Shown piece by piece: positions 1 through 15,400 of a stretch of DNA of 64,000 bases. Position 1 is the stretch's first letter. Each line of letters starts with the position of its first letter. Origin of the DNA: Litoditis marina (lineage: Eukaryota > Nematoda > Chromadorea > Rhabditida > Rhabditidae); the NCBI GenBank assembly GCA_964036275.1, contig OZ038436.1, positions 6,482,482 through 6,546,481 on the forward strand, given 5' to 3'. The position numbers were made by a program, and so were the translations under genes. Under the pieces are notes generated by a model. The model was not told the DNA's origin. It searched no databases and saw only the letters and a list, made by a program, of their open reading frames with translations.

Positions 1-91
1 ATAATCGGCAATCTGCGGAATCGAAGACATGTGTGCGTACACAGCGGAAAGTGAGATATACAATACCCTCCCGCCTTTCCGTTGGCGACGA
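1..91 (-). repeat. tRNA-like dispersed element, copy cut by window edge
   Basis: This is the distal part of the same element found complete at 575-763. It differs at least by CAGCGG here against CAGAGG there. The tRNA-like part lies outside the window to the left. It joins satellite at the CTATAT at 92-97, exactly as the second copy does at 764-769, so the two copies are 672 bp apart. That equals three 159-bp units plus the 189-bp element and a 6-bp duplicated target. This copy therefore arose by amplification of satellite plus insertion, not by a second transposition. Confidence 0.8.
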
Positions 92-574
92 CTATATTTG
101 CGACGTCATGGCGTCGCAACATTTCACGTTTTCCCACGTCGATGGTCGAAACCTCTCAAAATCGATTGGAATAGCTTTGAATATTGTGAAAGACACATAT
201 GAAACTCTTTCAATTGTAATTTTCGAAAAATTGAACATTCTAGCCCATGGCTATATTTGCGACGTCATGGCGTCGCAAAATTTCACGTTTTCCCACGTCG
301 ATGGTCGAAACCTCTCAAAATCGATTGGAATAGCTTTGAATATTGTGAAAGACACATATGAAACTCTCTCGATTGTAATTTTCGAAAAATTGAACATTCT
401 AGCCCATGGCTATATTTGCGACGTCATGACGTCGCAAAATTTCACGTTTTTCCACGTCGATGATCGAGACCTCTCAAAATCGATTGGAATAGCTTTGAAT
501 ATTGGGAAAGACACATATGAAACTCTTTCGATTGTAATTTTCGAAAAATTGAACATTCTAGCCCACGGCTATAT
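92..574 (+). repeat. satellite, three 159-bp units between tRNA-like elements
   Basis: Three consecutive plus-oriented units of the window's main satellite lie between two copies of the tRNA-like element. The third unit carries the GATGATCGAGAC variant and ATTGGGAAAG. The same three units follow the second element copy at 764-1246, which shows that the block is a 672-bp higher-order repeat. The frame is open across the block only because 159 is divisible by three. Confidence 0.9.
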
Positions 575-763
575 AGTGGGTGCCGAATTTATAAATTTCT
601 GTCACTCGCCGGAATCGAACCTGCAAGCAAAAGTTTTGTAGCAGGGCGTTAACCACAGTGCTGTTAGAGTGCATAATCGGCAATCTGCGGAATCGAAGAC
701 ATGTGTGCGTACACAGAGGAAAGTGAGATATACAATACCCTCCCGCCTTTCCGTTGGCGACGA
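575..763 (-). repeat. tRNA-like dispersed element inserted in the satellite
   Basis: A 189-bp non-satellite block interrupts a satellite unit and is flanked by CTATAT on both sides (569-574 and 764-769), read here as a target-site duplication; a 4-bp TATA duplication fits equally well. On the minus strand it contains GGTTCGATTCC, a good RNA polymerase III B-box, in a tRNA-like context with a weaker A-box-like stretch upstream. A related copy lies at 62715-62888. The tRNA-like part sits in the second half of the element, not at its 5' end as in a typical SINE, so I leave the class open. Confidence 0.75.
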
Positions 764-3700
764 CTATATTTGCGACGTCATGGCGTCGCAACATTTCACG
801 TTTTCCCACGTCGATGGTCGAAACCTCTCAAAATCGATTGGAATAGCTTTGAATATTGTGAAAGACACATATGAAACTCTTTCAATTGTAATTTTCGAAA
901 AATTGAACATTCTAGCCCATGGCTATATTTGCGACGTCATGGCGTCGCAAAATTTCACGTTTTCCCACGTCGATGGTCGAAACCTCTCAAAATCGATTGG
1001 AATAGCTTTGAATATTGTGAAAGACACATATGAAACTCTCTCGATTGTAATTTTCGAAAAATTGAACATTCTAGCCCATGGCTATATTTGCGACGTCATG
1101 ACGTCGCAAAATTTCACGTTTTTCCACGTCGATGATCGAGACCTCTCAAAATCGATTGGAATAGCTTTGAATATTGGGAAAGACACATATGAAACTCTTT
1201 CGATTGTAATTTTCGAAAAATTGAACATTCTAGCCCATGGCTATATTTGCGACGTCATGGCGTCGCAACATTTCACGTTTTCCCACGTCGACGGTCGAAA
1301 CCTCTCAAAATCGATTTGAATAGCTTTGAATATTGTGAAAGACACATATGAAACTCTCTCGATTGTAATTTTCGAGAAGTTGAACATTCTAGCCCATGGC
1401 TATATTTGCGACGTCATGACGTCGCAAAATTTTACGTTTTTCCACGTCGATGGTCGAAACCTCTCAAAATCGATTGGAATAGCTTTGAATATTGTGAAAG
1501 ACACATATGAAACTCTTTCGATTGTAATTTTCGAAAAATTGAACCTTCTAGCCCATGGCTATATTTGCGACGTCATGGCGTCGCAACATTTCACGTTTTC
1601 CCACGTCGATGGTCGAAACCTCTCAAAATCGATTGGAATAGCTTTGAATATTGTGAAAGACACATATGAAACTCTTTCGAATGTAATTTTCGAAAAATTG
1701 AACATTCTAGCCCATGGCTATATTTGCGACGTCATGACGTTGCAAAATTTCACGTTTTTCCACGTCGATTGTCGAAACCACTCAGAATCGATTTGAATAG
1801 CTTTGAATATTGTGAAAGACACATATGAAACTCTCTCGATTGTAATTTTCGAGAAATTGAACATTCTAGCCCATGGCTATATTTGCGACGTCATGGCGTC
1901 GCAAAATTTCACGTTTTCCACGTCGATGGTCGAAACCTCTAAAATTCGATTGATATAGCTTTGAATTATGTGAAAGACACGTATGAAACTCTTTCGATTG
2001 TAATTTTCGAAAAATTGAACATTCTAGCCCATGGCTATATTTGCGACGTCATGACGTCGCAAAATTTCACGTTTTCCACGTCGATGGTCGAAACCTCTCA
2101 AAATCGATTGGAATAGCTTTTAATATTGTGAAAGACACATATGAAACTCTTTCGATTGTAATTTTCAAAAAATTGAACATTCTAGCCCACGGCTATATTT
2201 GCGACGTCATGGCGTCGCAACATTTCACGTTTTCCCACGTCGATGGTCGAAACCTCTCAAAATCGATTGGAATAGCTTTGAATATTGTGAAAGACACATA
2301 TGAAACTCTTTCAATTGTAATTTTCGAAAAATTGAACATTCTAGCCCATGGCTATATTTGCGACGTCATGGCGTCGCAAAATTTCACGTTTTCCCACGTC
2401 GATGGTCGAAACCTCTCAAAATCGATTGGAATAGCTTTGAATATTGTGAAAGACACATATGAAACTCTCTCGATTGTAATTTTCGAAAAATTGAACATTC
2501 TAGCCCATGGCTATATTTGCGACGTCATGACGTTGCAAAATTTCACGTTTTTCCACGTCGATTGTCGAAACCACTCAAAATCGATTTGAATAGCTTTGAA
2601 TATTGTGAAAGACACATATGAAACTCTCTCGATTGTAATTTTCGAGAAATTGAACATTCTAGCCCATGGCTATATTTGCGACGCCATGACGTCGCAAAAT
2701 TTTACGTTTTTCCACGTCGATGGTCGAAACCTCTCAAAATCGATTGGAATAGCTTTGAATATTGTGAAAGACACATATGAAACTCTTTCGATTGTAATTT
2801 TCGAAAAATTGAACCTTCTAGCCCATGGCTATATTTGCGACGTCATGGCGTCGCAAAATTTCAAGTTTTTCCACGTCGATGGTCGAAACCTCTCAAAATC
2901 GATTGGAATAGCTTTGAATAGTGTGAAAGACACATATGAAACTCTTTCAATTGTAATTTTCGAAAAATTAAACATTCTAGCCCATGGCTATATTTGCGAC
3001 GTCATGGCGTCGCAACATTTCACGTTTTCCCACGTCGATGGTCGAAACCTCTCAAAATCGATTGGAATAGCTTTGAATATTGTGAAAGACACATATGAAA
3101 CTCTTTCAATTGTAATTTTCGAAAAATTGAACATTCTAGCCCATGGCTATATTTGCGACGTCATGGCGTCGCAAAATTTCACGTTTTCCCACGTCGATGG
3201 TCGAAACCTCTCAAAATCGATTGGAATAGCTTTGAATATTGTGAAAGACACATATGAGACTCTTTAGAATGTAATTTTCGAAAAATTGAACATTCTAGCC
3301 CACGGCTATATTTGCGACGTCATGGCGTCGCAACATTTCACGTTTTCCCACGTCGATGGTCGAAACCTCTCAAAATCGATTGGAATAGCTTTGAATATTG
3401 TGAAAGACACATATGAAACTCTTTCAATTGTAATTTTCGAAAAATTGAACATTCTAGCCCATGGCTATATTTGCGACGTCATGGCGTCGCAAAATTTCAC
3501 GTTTTCCCACGTCGATGGTCGAAACCTCTCAAAATCGATTGGAATAGCTTTGAATATTGTGAAAGATACATATGAAACTCTTTAGAATGTAATTTTCGAA
3601 AAATTGAACATTCTAGCCCACGGCTATATTTGCGACGTCATGGCGTCGCAATATTTCACGTTTTCCCACGTCGATGGTCGAAACCTCTCAAAATCGATTG

Positions 3701-5769
3701 GAATAGCTTTGAATATTGTGAAAGACACATATGAAACTCTTTCAATTGTAATTTTCGAAAAATTGAACATTCTAGCCCATGGCTATATTTGCGACGTCAT
3801 GGCGTCGCAAAATTTCACGTTTTCCCACGTCGATGGTCGAAACCTCTCAAAATCGATTGGAATAGCTTTGAATATTGTGAAAGATACATATGAAACTCTT
3901 TAGAATGTAATTTTCGAAAAATTGAACATTCTAGCCCACGGCTATATTTGCGACGTCATGGCGTCGCAATATTTCACGTTTTCCCACGTCGATGGTCGAA
4001 ACCTCTCAAAATCGATTGGAATAGCTTTGAATATTGTGAAAGACACATATGAAACTCTTTCAATTGTAATTTTCGAAAAATTGAACATTCTAGCCCATGG
4101 CTATATTTGCGACGTCATGGCGTCGCAAAATTTCACGTTTTCCCACGTCGATGGTCGAAACCTCTCAAAATCGATTGGAATAGCTTTGAATATTGTGAAC
4201 GACACATATGAAGCTCTTTCGATGGTAATTTTCGAAAAATTGAACATTCTAGCCCATGGCTATATTTGCGACGTCATGGCGTCGCAACATTTCACGTTTT
4301 CCCACGTCGATGGTCGAAACCTCTCAAAATCGATTGGAATAGCTTTGAATATTGTGAAAGACACATATGAAACTCTCTCGATTGTTATTTTCGAAAAATT
4401 GAACATTCTAGCCCATGGCTATATTTGCGACGTCATGACGTCGCAAAATTTTACGTTTTTCCACGTCGATGGTCGAAACCTCTCAAAATCGATTGGAATA
4501 GCTTTGAATATTGTGAAAGACACATATGAAACTCTTTCGATTGTAATTTTCGAAAAATTGAACCTTCTAGCCCATGGCTATATTTGCGACGTCATGACGT
4601 CGCAACATTTCACGTTTTCCCACGTCGATGGTCGAAACCTCTCAAAATCGATTGGAATAGCTTTGAATATTGTGAAAGACACATATGAAACTCTTTCGAA
4701 TGTAATTTTCGAAAAATTGAACATTCTAGCCCATGGCTATATTTGCGACGTCATGACGTTGCAAAATTTCACGTTTTTCCACGTCGATTGTCGAAACCAC
4801 TCAAAATCGATTTGAATAGCTTTGAATATTGTGAAAGACACATATGAAACTCTTTCAATTGTAATTTTCGAAAAATTGAACATTCTAGCCCATGGCTATA
4901 TTTGCGACGTCATGGCGTCGCAAAATTTCACGTTTTCCCACGTCGATGGTCGAAACCTCTCAAAATCGATTGGAATAGCTTTGAATATTGTGAAAGACAC
5001 ATATGAAACTCTTTAGAATGTAATTTTCGAAAAATTGAACATTCTAGCCCACGGCTATATTTGCGACGTCATGGCGTCGCAACATTTCACGTTTTCCCAC
5101 GTCGATGGTCGAAACCTCTCAAAATCGATTGGAATAGCTTTGAATATTGTGAAAGACACATATGAAACTCTTTCAATTGTAATTTTCGAAAAATTGAACA
5201 TTCTAGCCCATGGCTATATTTGCGACGTCATGGCGTCGCAAAATTTCACGTTTTCCCACGTCGATGGTCGAAACCTCTCAAAATCGATTGGAATAGCTTT
5301 GAACATTGTGAAAGACACATATGAAACTCTTTCAATTGTAATTTTCGAAAAATTGAACATTCTAGCCCATGGCTATATTTGCGACGTCATGGCGTCGCAA
5401 AATTTCACGTTTTCCCACGTCGATGGTCGAAACCTCTCAAAATCGATTGGAATAGCTTTGAATATTGTGAAAGATACATATGAAACTCTTTCGATTGTAA
5501 TTTTCGAGAAGTTGAACATTCTAGCCCATGGCTATATTTGCGACGCCATGACGTCGCAAAATTTTACGTTTTCCCACGTCGATGGTCGAAACCTCTCAAA
5601 ATCGATTGGAATAGCTTTGAATATTGTGAAAGACACATATGAAACTCTTTAAATTGTAATTTTCGAAAAATTGAACATTCTAGCCCATGGCTATATTTGC
5701 GACGTCATGGCGTCGCAAAATTTCACGTTTTCCCACGTCGATGGTCGAAACCTCTCAAAATCGATTGGA

Positions 5770-7679
5770 ATAGCTTTGAATATTGTGAAAGACACATATG
5801 AAACTCTTTAGAATGTAATTTTCGAAAAATTGAACATTCTAGCCCACGGCTATATTTGCGACGTCATGGCGTCGCAACATTTCACGTTTTCCCACGTCGA
5901 TGGTCGAAACCTCTCAAAATCGATTGGAATAGCTTTGAATATTGTGAAAGACACATATGAAACTCTTTCAATTGTAATTTTCGAAAAATTGAACATTCTA
6001 GCCCATGGCTATATTTGCGACGTCATGGCGTCGCAAAATTTCACGTTTTCCCACGTCGATGGTCGAAACCTCTCAAAATCGATTGGAATAGCTTTGAATA
6101 TTGTGAAAGATACATATGAAACTCTTTAGAATGTAATTTTCGAAAAATTGAACATTCTAGCCCACGGCTATATTTGCGACGTCATGGCGTCGCAACATTT
6201 CACGTTTTCCCACGTCGATGGTCGAAACCTCTCAAAATCGATTGGAATAGCTTTGAATATTGTGAAAGACACATATGAAACTCTTTCTATTTGTAATTTT
6301 CGAAAAATTGAACATTCTAGCCCATGGCTATATTTGCGACGTCATGGCGTCGCAAAATTTCACGTTTTCCCACGTCGATGGTCGAAACCTCTCAAAATCG
6401 ATTGGAATAGCTTTGAATATTGTGAACGACACATATGAAGCTCTTTCGATGGTAATTTTCGAAAAATTGAACATTCTAGCCCATGGCTATATTTGCGACG
6501 TCATGGCGTCGCAACATTTCACGTTTTCCCACGTCGATGGTCGAAACCTCTCAAAATCGATTGGAATAGCTTTGAATATTGTGAAAGACACATATGAAAC
6601 TCTCTCGATTGTAATTTTCGAAAAATTGAACATTCTAGCCCATGGCTATATTTGCGACGTCATGACGTCGCAAAATTTTACGTTTTTCCACGTCGATGGT
6701 CGAAACCTCTCAAAATCGATTGGAATAGCTTTGAATATTGTGAAAGACACATATGAAACTCTTTAGAATGTAATTTTCGAAAAATTGAACATTCTAGCCC
6801 ACGGCTATATTTGCGACGTCATGGCGTCGCAACATTTCACGTTTTCCCACGTCGATGGTCGAAACCTCTCAAAATCGATTGGAATAGCTTTGAATATTGT
6901 GAAAGACACATATGAAACTCTTTCAATTGTAATTTTCGAAAAATTGAACATTCTAGCCCATGGCTATATTTGCGACGTCATGGCGTCGCAAAATTTCACG
7001 TTTTCCCACGTCGATGGTCGAAACCTCTCAAAATCGATTGGAATAGCTTTGAATATTGTGAAAGATACATATGAAACTCTTTAGAATGTAATTTTCGAAA
7101 AATTGAACATTCTAGCCCACGGCTATATTTGCGACGTCATGGCGTCGCAACATTTCACGTTTTCCCACGTCGATGGTCGAAACCTCTCAAAATCGATTGG
7201 AATAGCTTTGAATATTGTGAAAGACACATATGAAACTCTTTCTATTTGTAATTTTCGAAAAATTGAACATTCTAGCCCATGGCTATATTTGCGACGTCAT
7301 GGCGTCGCAAAATTTCACGTTTTCCCACGTCGATGGTCGAAACCTCTCAAAATCGATTGGAATAGCTTTGAATATTGTGAACGACACATATGAAGCTCTT
7401 TCGATGGTAATTTTCGAAAAATTGAACATTCTAGCCCATGGCTATATTTGCGACGTCATGGCGTCGCAACATTTCACGTTTTCCCACGTCGATGGTCGAA
7501 ACCTCTCAAAATCGATTGGAATAGCTTTGAATATTGTGAAAGACACATATGAAACTCTCTCGATTGTAATTTTCGAAAAATTGAACATTCTAGCCCATGG
7601 CTATATTTGCGACGTCATGACGTCGCAAAATTTTACGTTTTTCCACGTCGATGGTCGAAACCTCTCAAAATCGATTGGA
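5770..7679 (+). repeat. 955-bp higher-order repeat, two copies
   Basis: A block of six satellite units plus one extra base is repeated in tandem, with copies at about 5770-6724 and 6725-7679. The marker is the +1 insertion in CTTTCTATTTGTAATT at about 6286 and 7241, spaced 955 bp, which shifts the otherwise open frame. A GTGAACGACACATATGAAGC variant recurs at the same spacing. Boundaries are approximate because flanking units are nearly identical. Confidence 0.8.
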
Positions 7680-9433
7680 ATAGCTTTGAATATTGTGAAA
7701 GACACATATGAAACTCTTTCGATTGTAATTTTCGAAAAATTGAACTATCTAGCCCATGGCTATATTTGCGACGTCATGACGTCGCAACATTTCACGTTTT
7801 CCCACGCCGATGGTCGAAACCTCTCAAAATCGATTGGAATAGCTTTGAATATTGTGAAAGACACATATGAAACTCTTTCGAATGTAATTTTCGAAAAATT
7901 GAACATTCTAGCCCATGGCTATATTTGTGACGTCATGACGTTGCAAAATTTCACGTTTTTCCACGTCGATTGTCGAAACCACTCAAAATCGATTTGAATA
8001 GCTTTGAATATTGTGAAAGACACATATGAAACTCTTTCAATTGTAATTTTCGAAAAATTGAACATTCTAGCCCATGGCTATATTTGCGACGTCATGGCGT
8101 CGCAAAATTTCACGTTTTCCCACGTCGATGGTCGAAACCTCTCAAAATCGATTGGAATAGCTTTGAATATTGTGAAAGACACATATGAAACTCTCTCGAT
8201 TGTAATTTTCGAAAAATTGAACATTCTAGCCCATGGCTATATTTGCGACGTCATGACGTCGCAAAATTTCACGTTTTTCCACGTCGATGGTCGAAACCTC
8301 TCAAAATCGATTGGAATAGCTTTGAATATTGTGAAAGACACATATGAAACTCTCTCGATTGTAATTTTCAAAAAATTGAACATTCTAGCCCATGGCTATA
8401 TTTGCGACGTCATGGCGTCGCAACATTTCACGTTTTCCCACGTCGATGGTCGAAACCTCTCAAAATCGATTTGAATAGCTTTGAATATTGTGAAAGACAC
8501 ATATGAAACTCTCTCGATTGTAATTTTCGAGAAGTTGAACATTCTAGCCCATGGCTATATTTGCGACGCCATGACGTCGCAAAATTTTACGTTTTTCCAC
8601 GTCGATGGTCGAAACCTCTCAAAATCGATTGGAATAGCTTTGAATATTGTGAAAGACACATATGAAACTCTTTCGAATGTAATTTTCGAAAAATTGAACA
8701 TTCTAGCCCATGGCTATATTTGCGACGTCATGACGTTGCAAAATTTCACGTTTTTCCACGTCGATTGTCGAAACCACTCAAAATCGATTTGAATAGCTTT
8801 GAATATTGTGAAAGACACATATGAAACTCTCTCGATTGTAATTTTCGAGAAATTGAACATTCTAGCCCATGGCTATATTTGCGACGTCATGGCGTCGCAA
8901 AATTTCACGTTTTCCCACGTCGATGGTCGAAACCTCTCAAAATCGATTGGAATAGCTTTGAATATTGTGAAAGACACATATGAAACTCTTTCGAATGTAA
9001 TTTTCGAAAAATTGAACATTCTAGCCCATGGCTATATTTGCGACGTCATGACGTTGCAAAATTTCACGTTTTTCCACGTCGATTGTCGAAACCACTCAAA
9101 ATCGATTTGAATAGCTTTGAATATTGTGAAAGACACATATGAAACTCTCTCGATTGTAATTTTCGAGAAATTGAACATTCTAGCCCATGGCTATATTTGC
9201 GACGTCATGGCGTCGCAAAATTTCACGTTTTCCACGTCGATGGTCGAAACCTTTAAAATTCGATTGATATAGCTTTGAATATTGTGAAAGACACATATGA
9301 AACTCTTTCGATTGTAATTTTCGAAAAATTGAACATTCTAGCCCATGGCTATATTTGCGACGTCATGACGTCGCAAAATTTCACGTTTTTCCACGTCGAT
9401 GGCCGAAACCTCTCAAAATCAATTTGAATAGCT

Positions 9434-12400
9434 TTGAATATTGTGAAAGACACATATAAAACTCTTTTGATTGTAATTTTCGAAAAATTGAACATTCTAG
9501 CCCATGGCTATATTTGCGACGTCATGACGTCGCAAAATTTCACGTTTTTCCACGTCGATGGTCGAAACCTCTCAAAATCGATTGGAATAGCTTTGAATAT
9601 TGCGAAAGACACATATGAAACTCTTTTAATTGTGATTTTCGAAAAATTGAACATTCTAGCCCATGGCTATATTTGCGACGTCATGGCGTCGCAAAATTTC
9701 ACGTTTTCCCGCGTCGATGGTCGAAACCTCTCAAATTCGATTGATATAGCTTTGAATATTGTGAAAGACACATCTGAAACTCTTTCGAATGTAATTTTCA
9801 AAAAATTGAACATTATAGCCCATGGCTATATTTGCGACGTCATGACGTCGCAAAATTTCACGTTTTTCCACGTCGATGGTCGAAACCTCTCAAAATCGAT
9901 TGGAATAGCTTTGAATATTGTGAAAGACACATATGAAACTCTCTCGATTGTAATTTTTGAGAAATTGAACATTCTAGCCCATGGCTATATTTGCGACGTC
10001 ATGGTGTCGCAAAATTTCACGTTTTTCCACGTCGATGGTCGAAACCTCTCAAATTCGATTGATATAGCTTTGAATATTGTGAAAGACACATATGAAACTC
10101 TTTCGAATGTAATTTTCAAAAAATTGAACATTCTAGCCCATGGCTATATTTGCGACGTCATGACGTCGCAAAATTTCACGTTTTCCCACGTCGATGGTCG
10201 AAACCTCTCAAAATCGATTGGAATAGCTTTGAATATTTTGAAAGACACATATGAAACCCTCTCGATTGTAATTTTCGAAAAATTGAACATTCTAGCCCAT
10301 GGCTATATTTGCGACGTCATGACGTCGCAAAATTTCACGTTTTTCCACGTCGATGATCGAGACCTCTCAAAATCGATTGGAATAGCTTTGGATATTGTGA
10401 AAGACACATATGAAACTCTTTCGAATGTAATTTTCAAAAAATTGAACATTATAGCCCATGGCTATATTTGCGACGTCATGACGTTGCAAAATTTCACGTT
10501 TTTCCACGTCGATGGTCGAAACCTCTCAAAATCGATTGGAATAGCTTTGAATATTGTGAAAGACACATATGAAACTCTCTCGATTGTAATTTTTGAGAAA
10601 TTGAACATTCTAGCCCATGGCTATATTTGCGACGTCATGGCGTCGCAAAATTTCACGTTTTTCCACGTCGATGGTCGAAACCTCTCAAATTCGATTGATA
10701 TAGCTTTGAATATTGTGAAAGACACATATGAAACTCTTTCGAATGTAATTTTCAAAAAATTGAACATTCTAGCCCATGGCTATATTTGCGACGTCATGAC
10801 GTCGCAAAATTTCACGTTTTTCCACGTCGATGGTCGAAACCTCTCAAAATCGATTGGAATAGCTTTGAATATTGTGAAAGACACATATGAAACTCTTTCG
10901 AATGAAATTTTCAAAAAATTGACCATTCTAGCCCATGGCTATATTTGCGACGTCATGGCGTCGCAAAATTTCACGTTTTTCCACGTCGATGGTCGAAACC
11001 TCTCAAATTCGATTGATATAGCTTTGAATATTGTGAAAGACACATATGAAACTCTTTCGAATGTAATTTTCAAAAAATTGAACATTCTAGCCCATGGCTA
11101 TATTTGCGACGTCATGACGTCGCAAAATTTCACGTTTTTCCACGTCGATGGTCGAAACCTCTCAAAATCGATTGGAATAGCTTTGAATATTGTGAAAGAC
11201 ACATATGAAACTCTTTCGAATGTAATTTTCAAAAAATTGACCATTCTAGCCCATGGCTATATTTGCGACGTCATGACGTCGCAAAATTTCACGTTTTTCC
11301 ACGTCGATGGTCGAAACCTCTCAAAATCGATTGGAATAGCTTTGAATATTGTGAAAGACACATATGAAACTCTTTCAATTGTGATTTTCGAAAAATTGAA
11401 CATTCTAGCCCATGGCTATATTTGCGACGTCATGGCGTCGCAAAATTTCACGTTTTCCCGCGTCGATGGTCGAAACCTCTCAAATTCGATTGATATAGCT
11501 TTGAATATTGTGAAAGACACATATGAAACTCTTTCGAATGTAATTTTCAAAAAAAAGAACATTCTAGCCCATGGCTATATTTGCGACGTCATGACGTCGC
11601 AAAATTTCACGTTTTCCCACGTCGATGGTCGAAACCTCTCAAAATCGATTGGAATAGCTTTGAATATTTTGAAAGACACATATGAAACCCTCTCGATTGT
11701 AATTTTCGAAAAATTGAACATTCTAGCCCATGGCTATATTTGCGACGTCATGACGTCGCAAAATTTCACGTTTTTCCACGTCGATGATCGAGACCTCTCA
11801 AAATCGATTGGAATAGCTTTGGATATTGTGAAAGACACATATGAAACTCTTTCGAATGTAATTTTCGAAAAATTGAACATTATAGCCCATGGCTATATTT
11901 GCGACGTCATGACGTTGCAAAATTTCACGTTTTTCCACGTCGATGGTCGAAACCTCTCAAAATCGATTGGAATAGCTTTGAATATTGTGAAAGACACATA
12001 TGAAACTCTCTCGATTGTAATTTTTGAGAAATTGAACATTCTAGCCCATGGCTATATTTGCGACGTCATGGCGTCGCAAATTTTCACGTTTTTCCACGTC
12101 GATGGTCGAAACCTCTCAAATTCGATTGATATAGCTTTGAATATTGTGAAAGACACATATGAAACTCTTTCGAATGTAATTTTCAAAAAATTGAACATTC
12201 TAGCCCATGGCTATATTTGCGACGTCATGACGTCGCAAAATTTCACGTTTTTCCACGTCGATGGTCGAAACCTCTCAAAATCGATTGGAATAGCTTTGAA
12301 TATTGTGAAAGACACATATGAAACTCTTTCGAATGTAATTTTCAAAAAATTGACCATTCTAGCCCATGGCTATATTTGCGACGTCATGGCGTCGCAAAAT

Positions 12401-15400
12401 TTCACGTTTTTCCACGTCGATGGTCGAAACCTCTCAAATTCGATTGATATAGCTTTGAATATTGTGAAAGACACATATGAAACTCTTTCGAATGTAATTT
12501 TCAAAAAATTGAACATTCTAGCCCATGGCTATATTTGCGACGTCATGACGTCGCAAAATTTCACGTTTTCCCACGTCGATGGTCGAAACCTCTCAAAATC
12601 GATTGGAATAGCTTTGGATATTGTGAAAGACACATATGAAACTCTTTCGAATGTAATTTTCAAAAAATTGAACATTATAGCCCATGGCTATATTTGCGAC
12701 GTCATGACGTTGCAAAATTTCACGTTTTTCCACGTCGATGGTCGAAACCTCTCAAAATCGATTGGAATAGCTTTGAATATTGTGAAAGACACATATGAAA
12801 CTCTCTCGATTGTAATTTTTGAGAAATTGAACATTCTAGCCCATGGCTATATTTGCGACGTCATGGCGTCGCAAAATTTCACGTTTTTCCACGTCGATGG
12901 TCGAAACCTCTCAAATTCGATTGATATAGCTTTGAATATTGTGAAAGACACATATGAAACTCTTTCGAATGTAATTTTCAAAAAATTGAACATTCTAGCC
13001 CATGGCTATATTTGCGACGTCATGACGTCGCAAAATTTCACGTTTTTCCACGTCGATGGTCGAAACCTCTCAAAATCGATTGGAATAGCTTTGAATATTG
13101 TGAAAGACACATATGAAACTCTTTCAAATGTAATTTTCAAAAAATTGACCATTCTAGCCCATGGCTATATTTGCGACGTCATGGCGTCGCAAAATTTCAC
13201 GTTTTTCCACGTCGATGGTCGAAACCTCTCAAATTCGATTGATATAGCTTTGAATATTGTGAAAAACACATATGAAACTCTTTCGAATGTAATTTTCAAA
13301 AAATTGAACATTCTAGCCCATGGCTATATTTGCGACGTCATGACGTCGCAAAATTTCACGTTTTTCCACGTCGATGGTCGAAACCTCTCAAAATCGATTG
13401 GAATAGCTTTGAATATTGTGAAAGACACATATGAAACTCTTTCGAATGTAATTTTCAAAAAATTGACCATTCTAGCCCATGGCTATATTTGCGACGTCAT
13501 GGCGTCGCAACATTTCACGTTTTCCCACGTCGATGGTCGAAACCTCTCAAAATCGATTGGAATAGCTTTGAATATTGTGAAAGACACATATGAAACTCTT
13601 TCGAATGTAATTTTCAAAAAATTGAACATTATAGCCCATGGCTATATTTGCGACGTCATGACGTTGCAAAATTTCACGTTTTTCCACGTCGATGGTCGAA
13701 ACCTCTCAAAATCGATTGGAATAGCTCTGAATATTGTGAAAGACACATATGAAACTCTCTCGATTGTAATTTTTGAGAAATTGAACATTCTAGCCCATGG
13801 CTATATTTGCGACGTCATGGCGTCGCAAAATTTCACGTTTTTCCACGTCGATGGTCGAAACCTCTCAAATTCGATTGATATAGCTTTGAATATTGTGAAA
13901 GACACATATGAAACTCTTTCGAATGTAATTTTCAAAAAATTGAACATTCTAGCCCATGGCTATATTTGCGACGTCATGACGTCGCAAAATTTCACGTTTT
14001 TCCACGTCGATGGTCGAAACCTCTCAAAATCGATTGGAATAGCTTTGAATATTGTGAAAGACACATATGAAACTCTTTCGAATGTAATTTTCAAAAAATT
14101 GACCATTCTAGCCCATGGCTATATTTGCGACGTCATGGCGTCGCAAAATTTCACGTTTTTCCACGTCGATGGTCGAAACCTCTCAAATTCGATTGATATA
14201 GCTTTGAATATTGTGAAAGACACATATGAAACTCTTTCGAATTTAATTTTCAAAAAATTGAACATTCTAGCCCATGGCTATATTTGCGACGTCATGACGT
14301 CGCAAAATTTCACGTTTTCCCACGTCGATGGTCGAAACCTCTCAAAATCGATTGGAATAGCTTTGGATATTGTGAAAGACACATATGAAACTCTTTCGAA
14401 TGTAATTTTCAAAAAATTGAACATTATAGCCCATGGCTATATTTGCGACGTCATGACGTTGCAAAATTTCACGTTTTTCCACGTCGATGGTCGAAACCTC
14501 TCAAAATCGATTGGAATAGCTTTGAATATTGTGAAAGACACATATGAAACTCTCTCGATTGTAATTTTTGAGAAATTGAACATTCTAGCCCATGGCTATA
14601 TTTGCGACGCCATGGCGTCGCAAAATTTCACGTTTTTCCACGTCGATGGTCGAAACCTCTCAAATTCGATTGATATAGCTTTGAATATTGTGAAAGACAC
14701 ATATGAAACTCTTTCGAATGTAATTTTCAAAAAATTGAACATTCTAGCCCATGGCTATATTTGCGACGTCATGACGTCGCAAAATTTCACGTTTTTCCAC
14801 GTCGATGGTCGAAACCTCTCAAAATCGATTGGAATAGCTTTGAATATTGTGAAAGACACATATGAAACTCTTTCAAATGTAATTTTCAAAAAATTGACCA
14901 TTCTAGCCCATGGCTATATTTGCGACGTCATGGCGTCGCAAAATTTCACGTTTTTTCACGTCGATGGTCGAAACCTCTCAAATTCGATTGATATAGCTTT
15001 GAATATTGTGAAAGACACATATGAAACTCTTTCGAATGTAATTTTCAAAAAATTGAACATTCTAGCCCATGGCTATATTTGCGACGTCATGACGTCGCAA
15101 AATTTCACGTTTTTCCACGTCGATGGTCGAAACCTCTCAAAATCGATTGGAATAGCTTTGAATATTGTGAAAGACACATATGAAACTCTTTCGAATGTAA
15201 TTTTCAAAAAATTGACCATTCTAGCCCATGGCTATATTTGCGACGTCATGGCGTCGCAACATTTCACGTTTTCCCACGTCGATGGTCGAAACCTCTCAAA
15301 ATCGATTGGAATAGCTTTGAATATTGTGAAAGACACATATGAAACTCTTTCGAATGTAATTTTCAAAAAATTGAACATTATAGCCCATGGCTATATTTGC

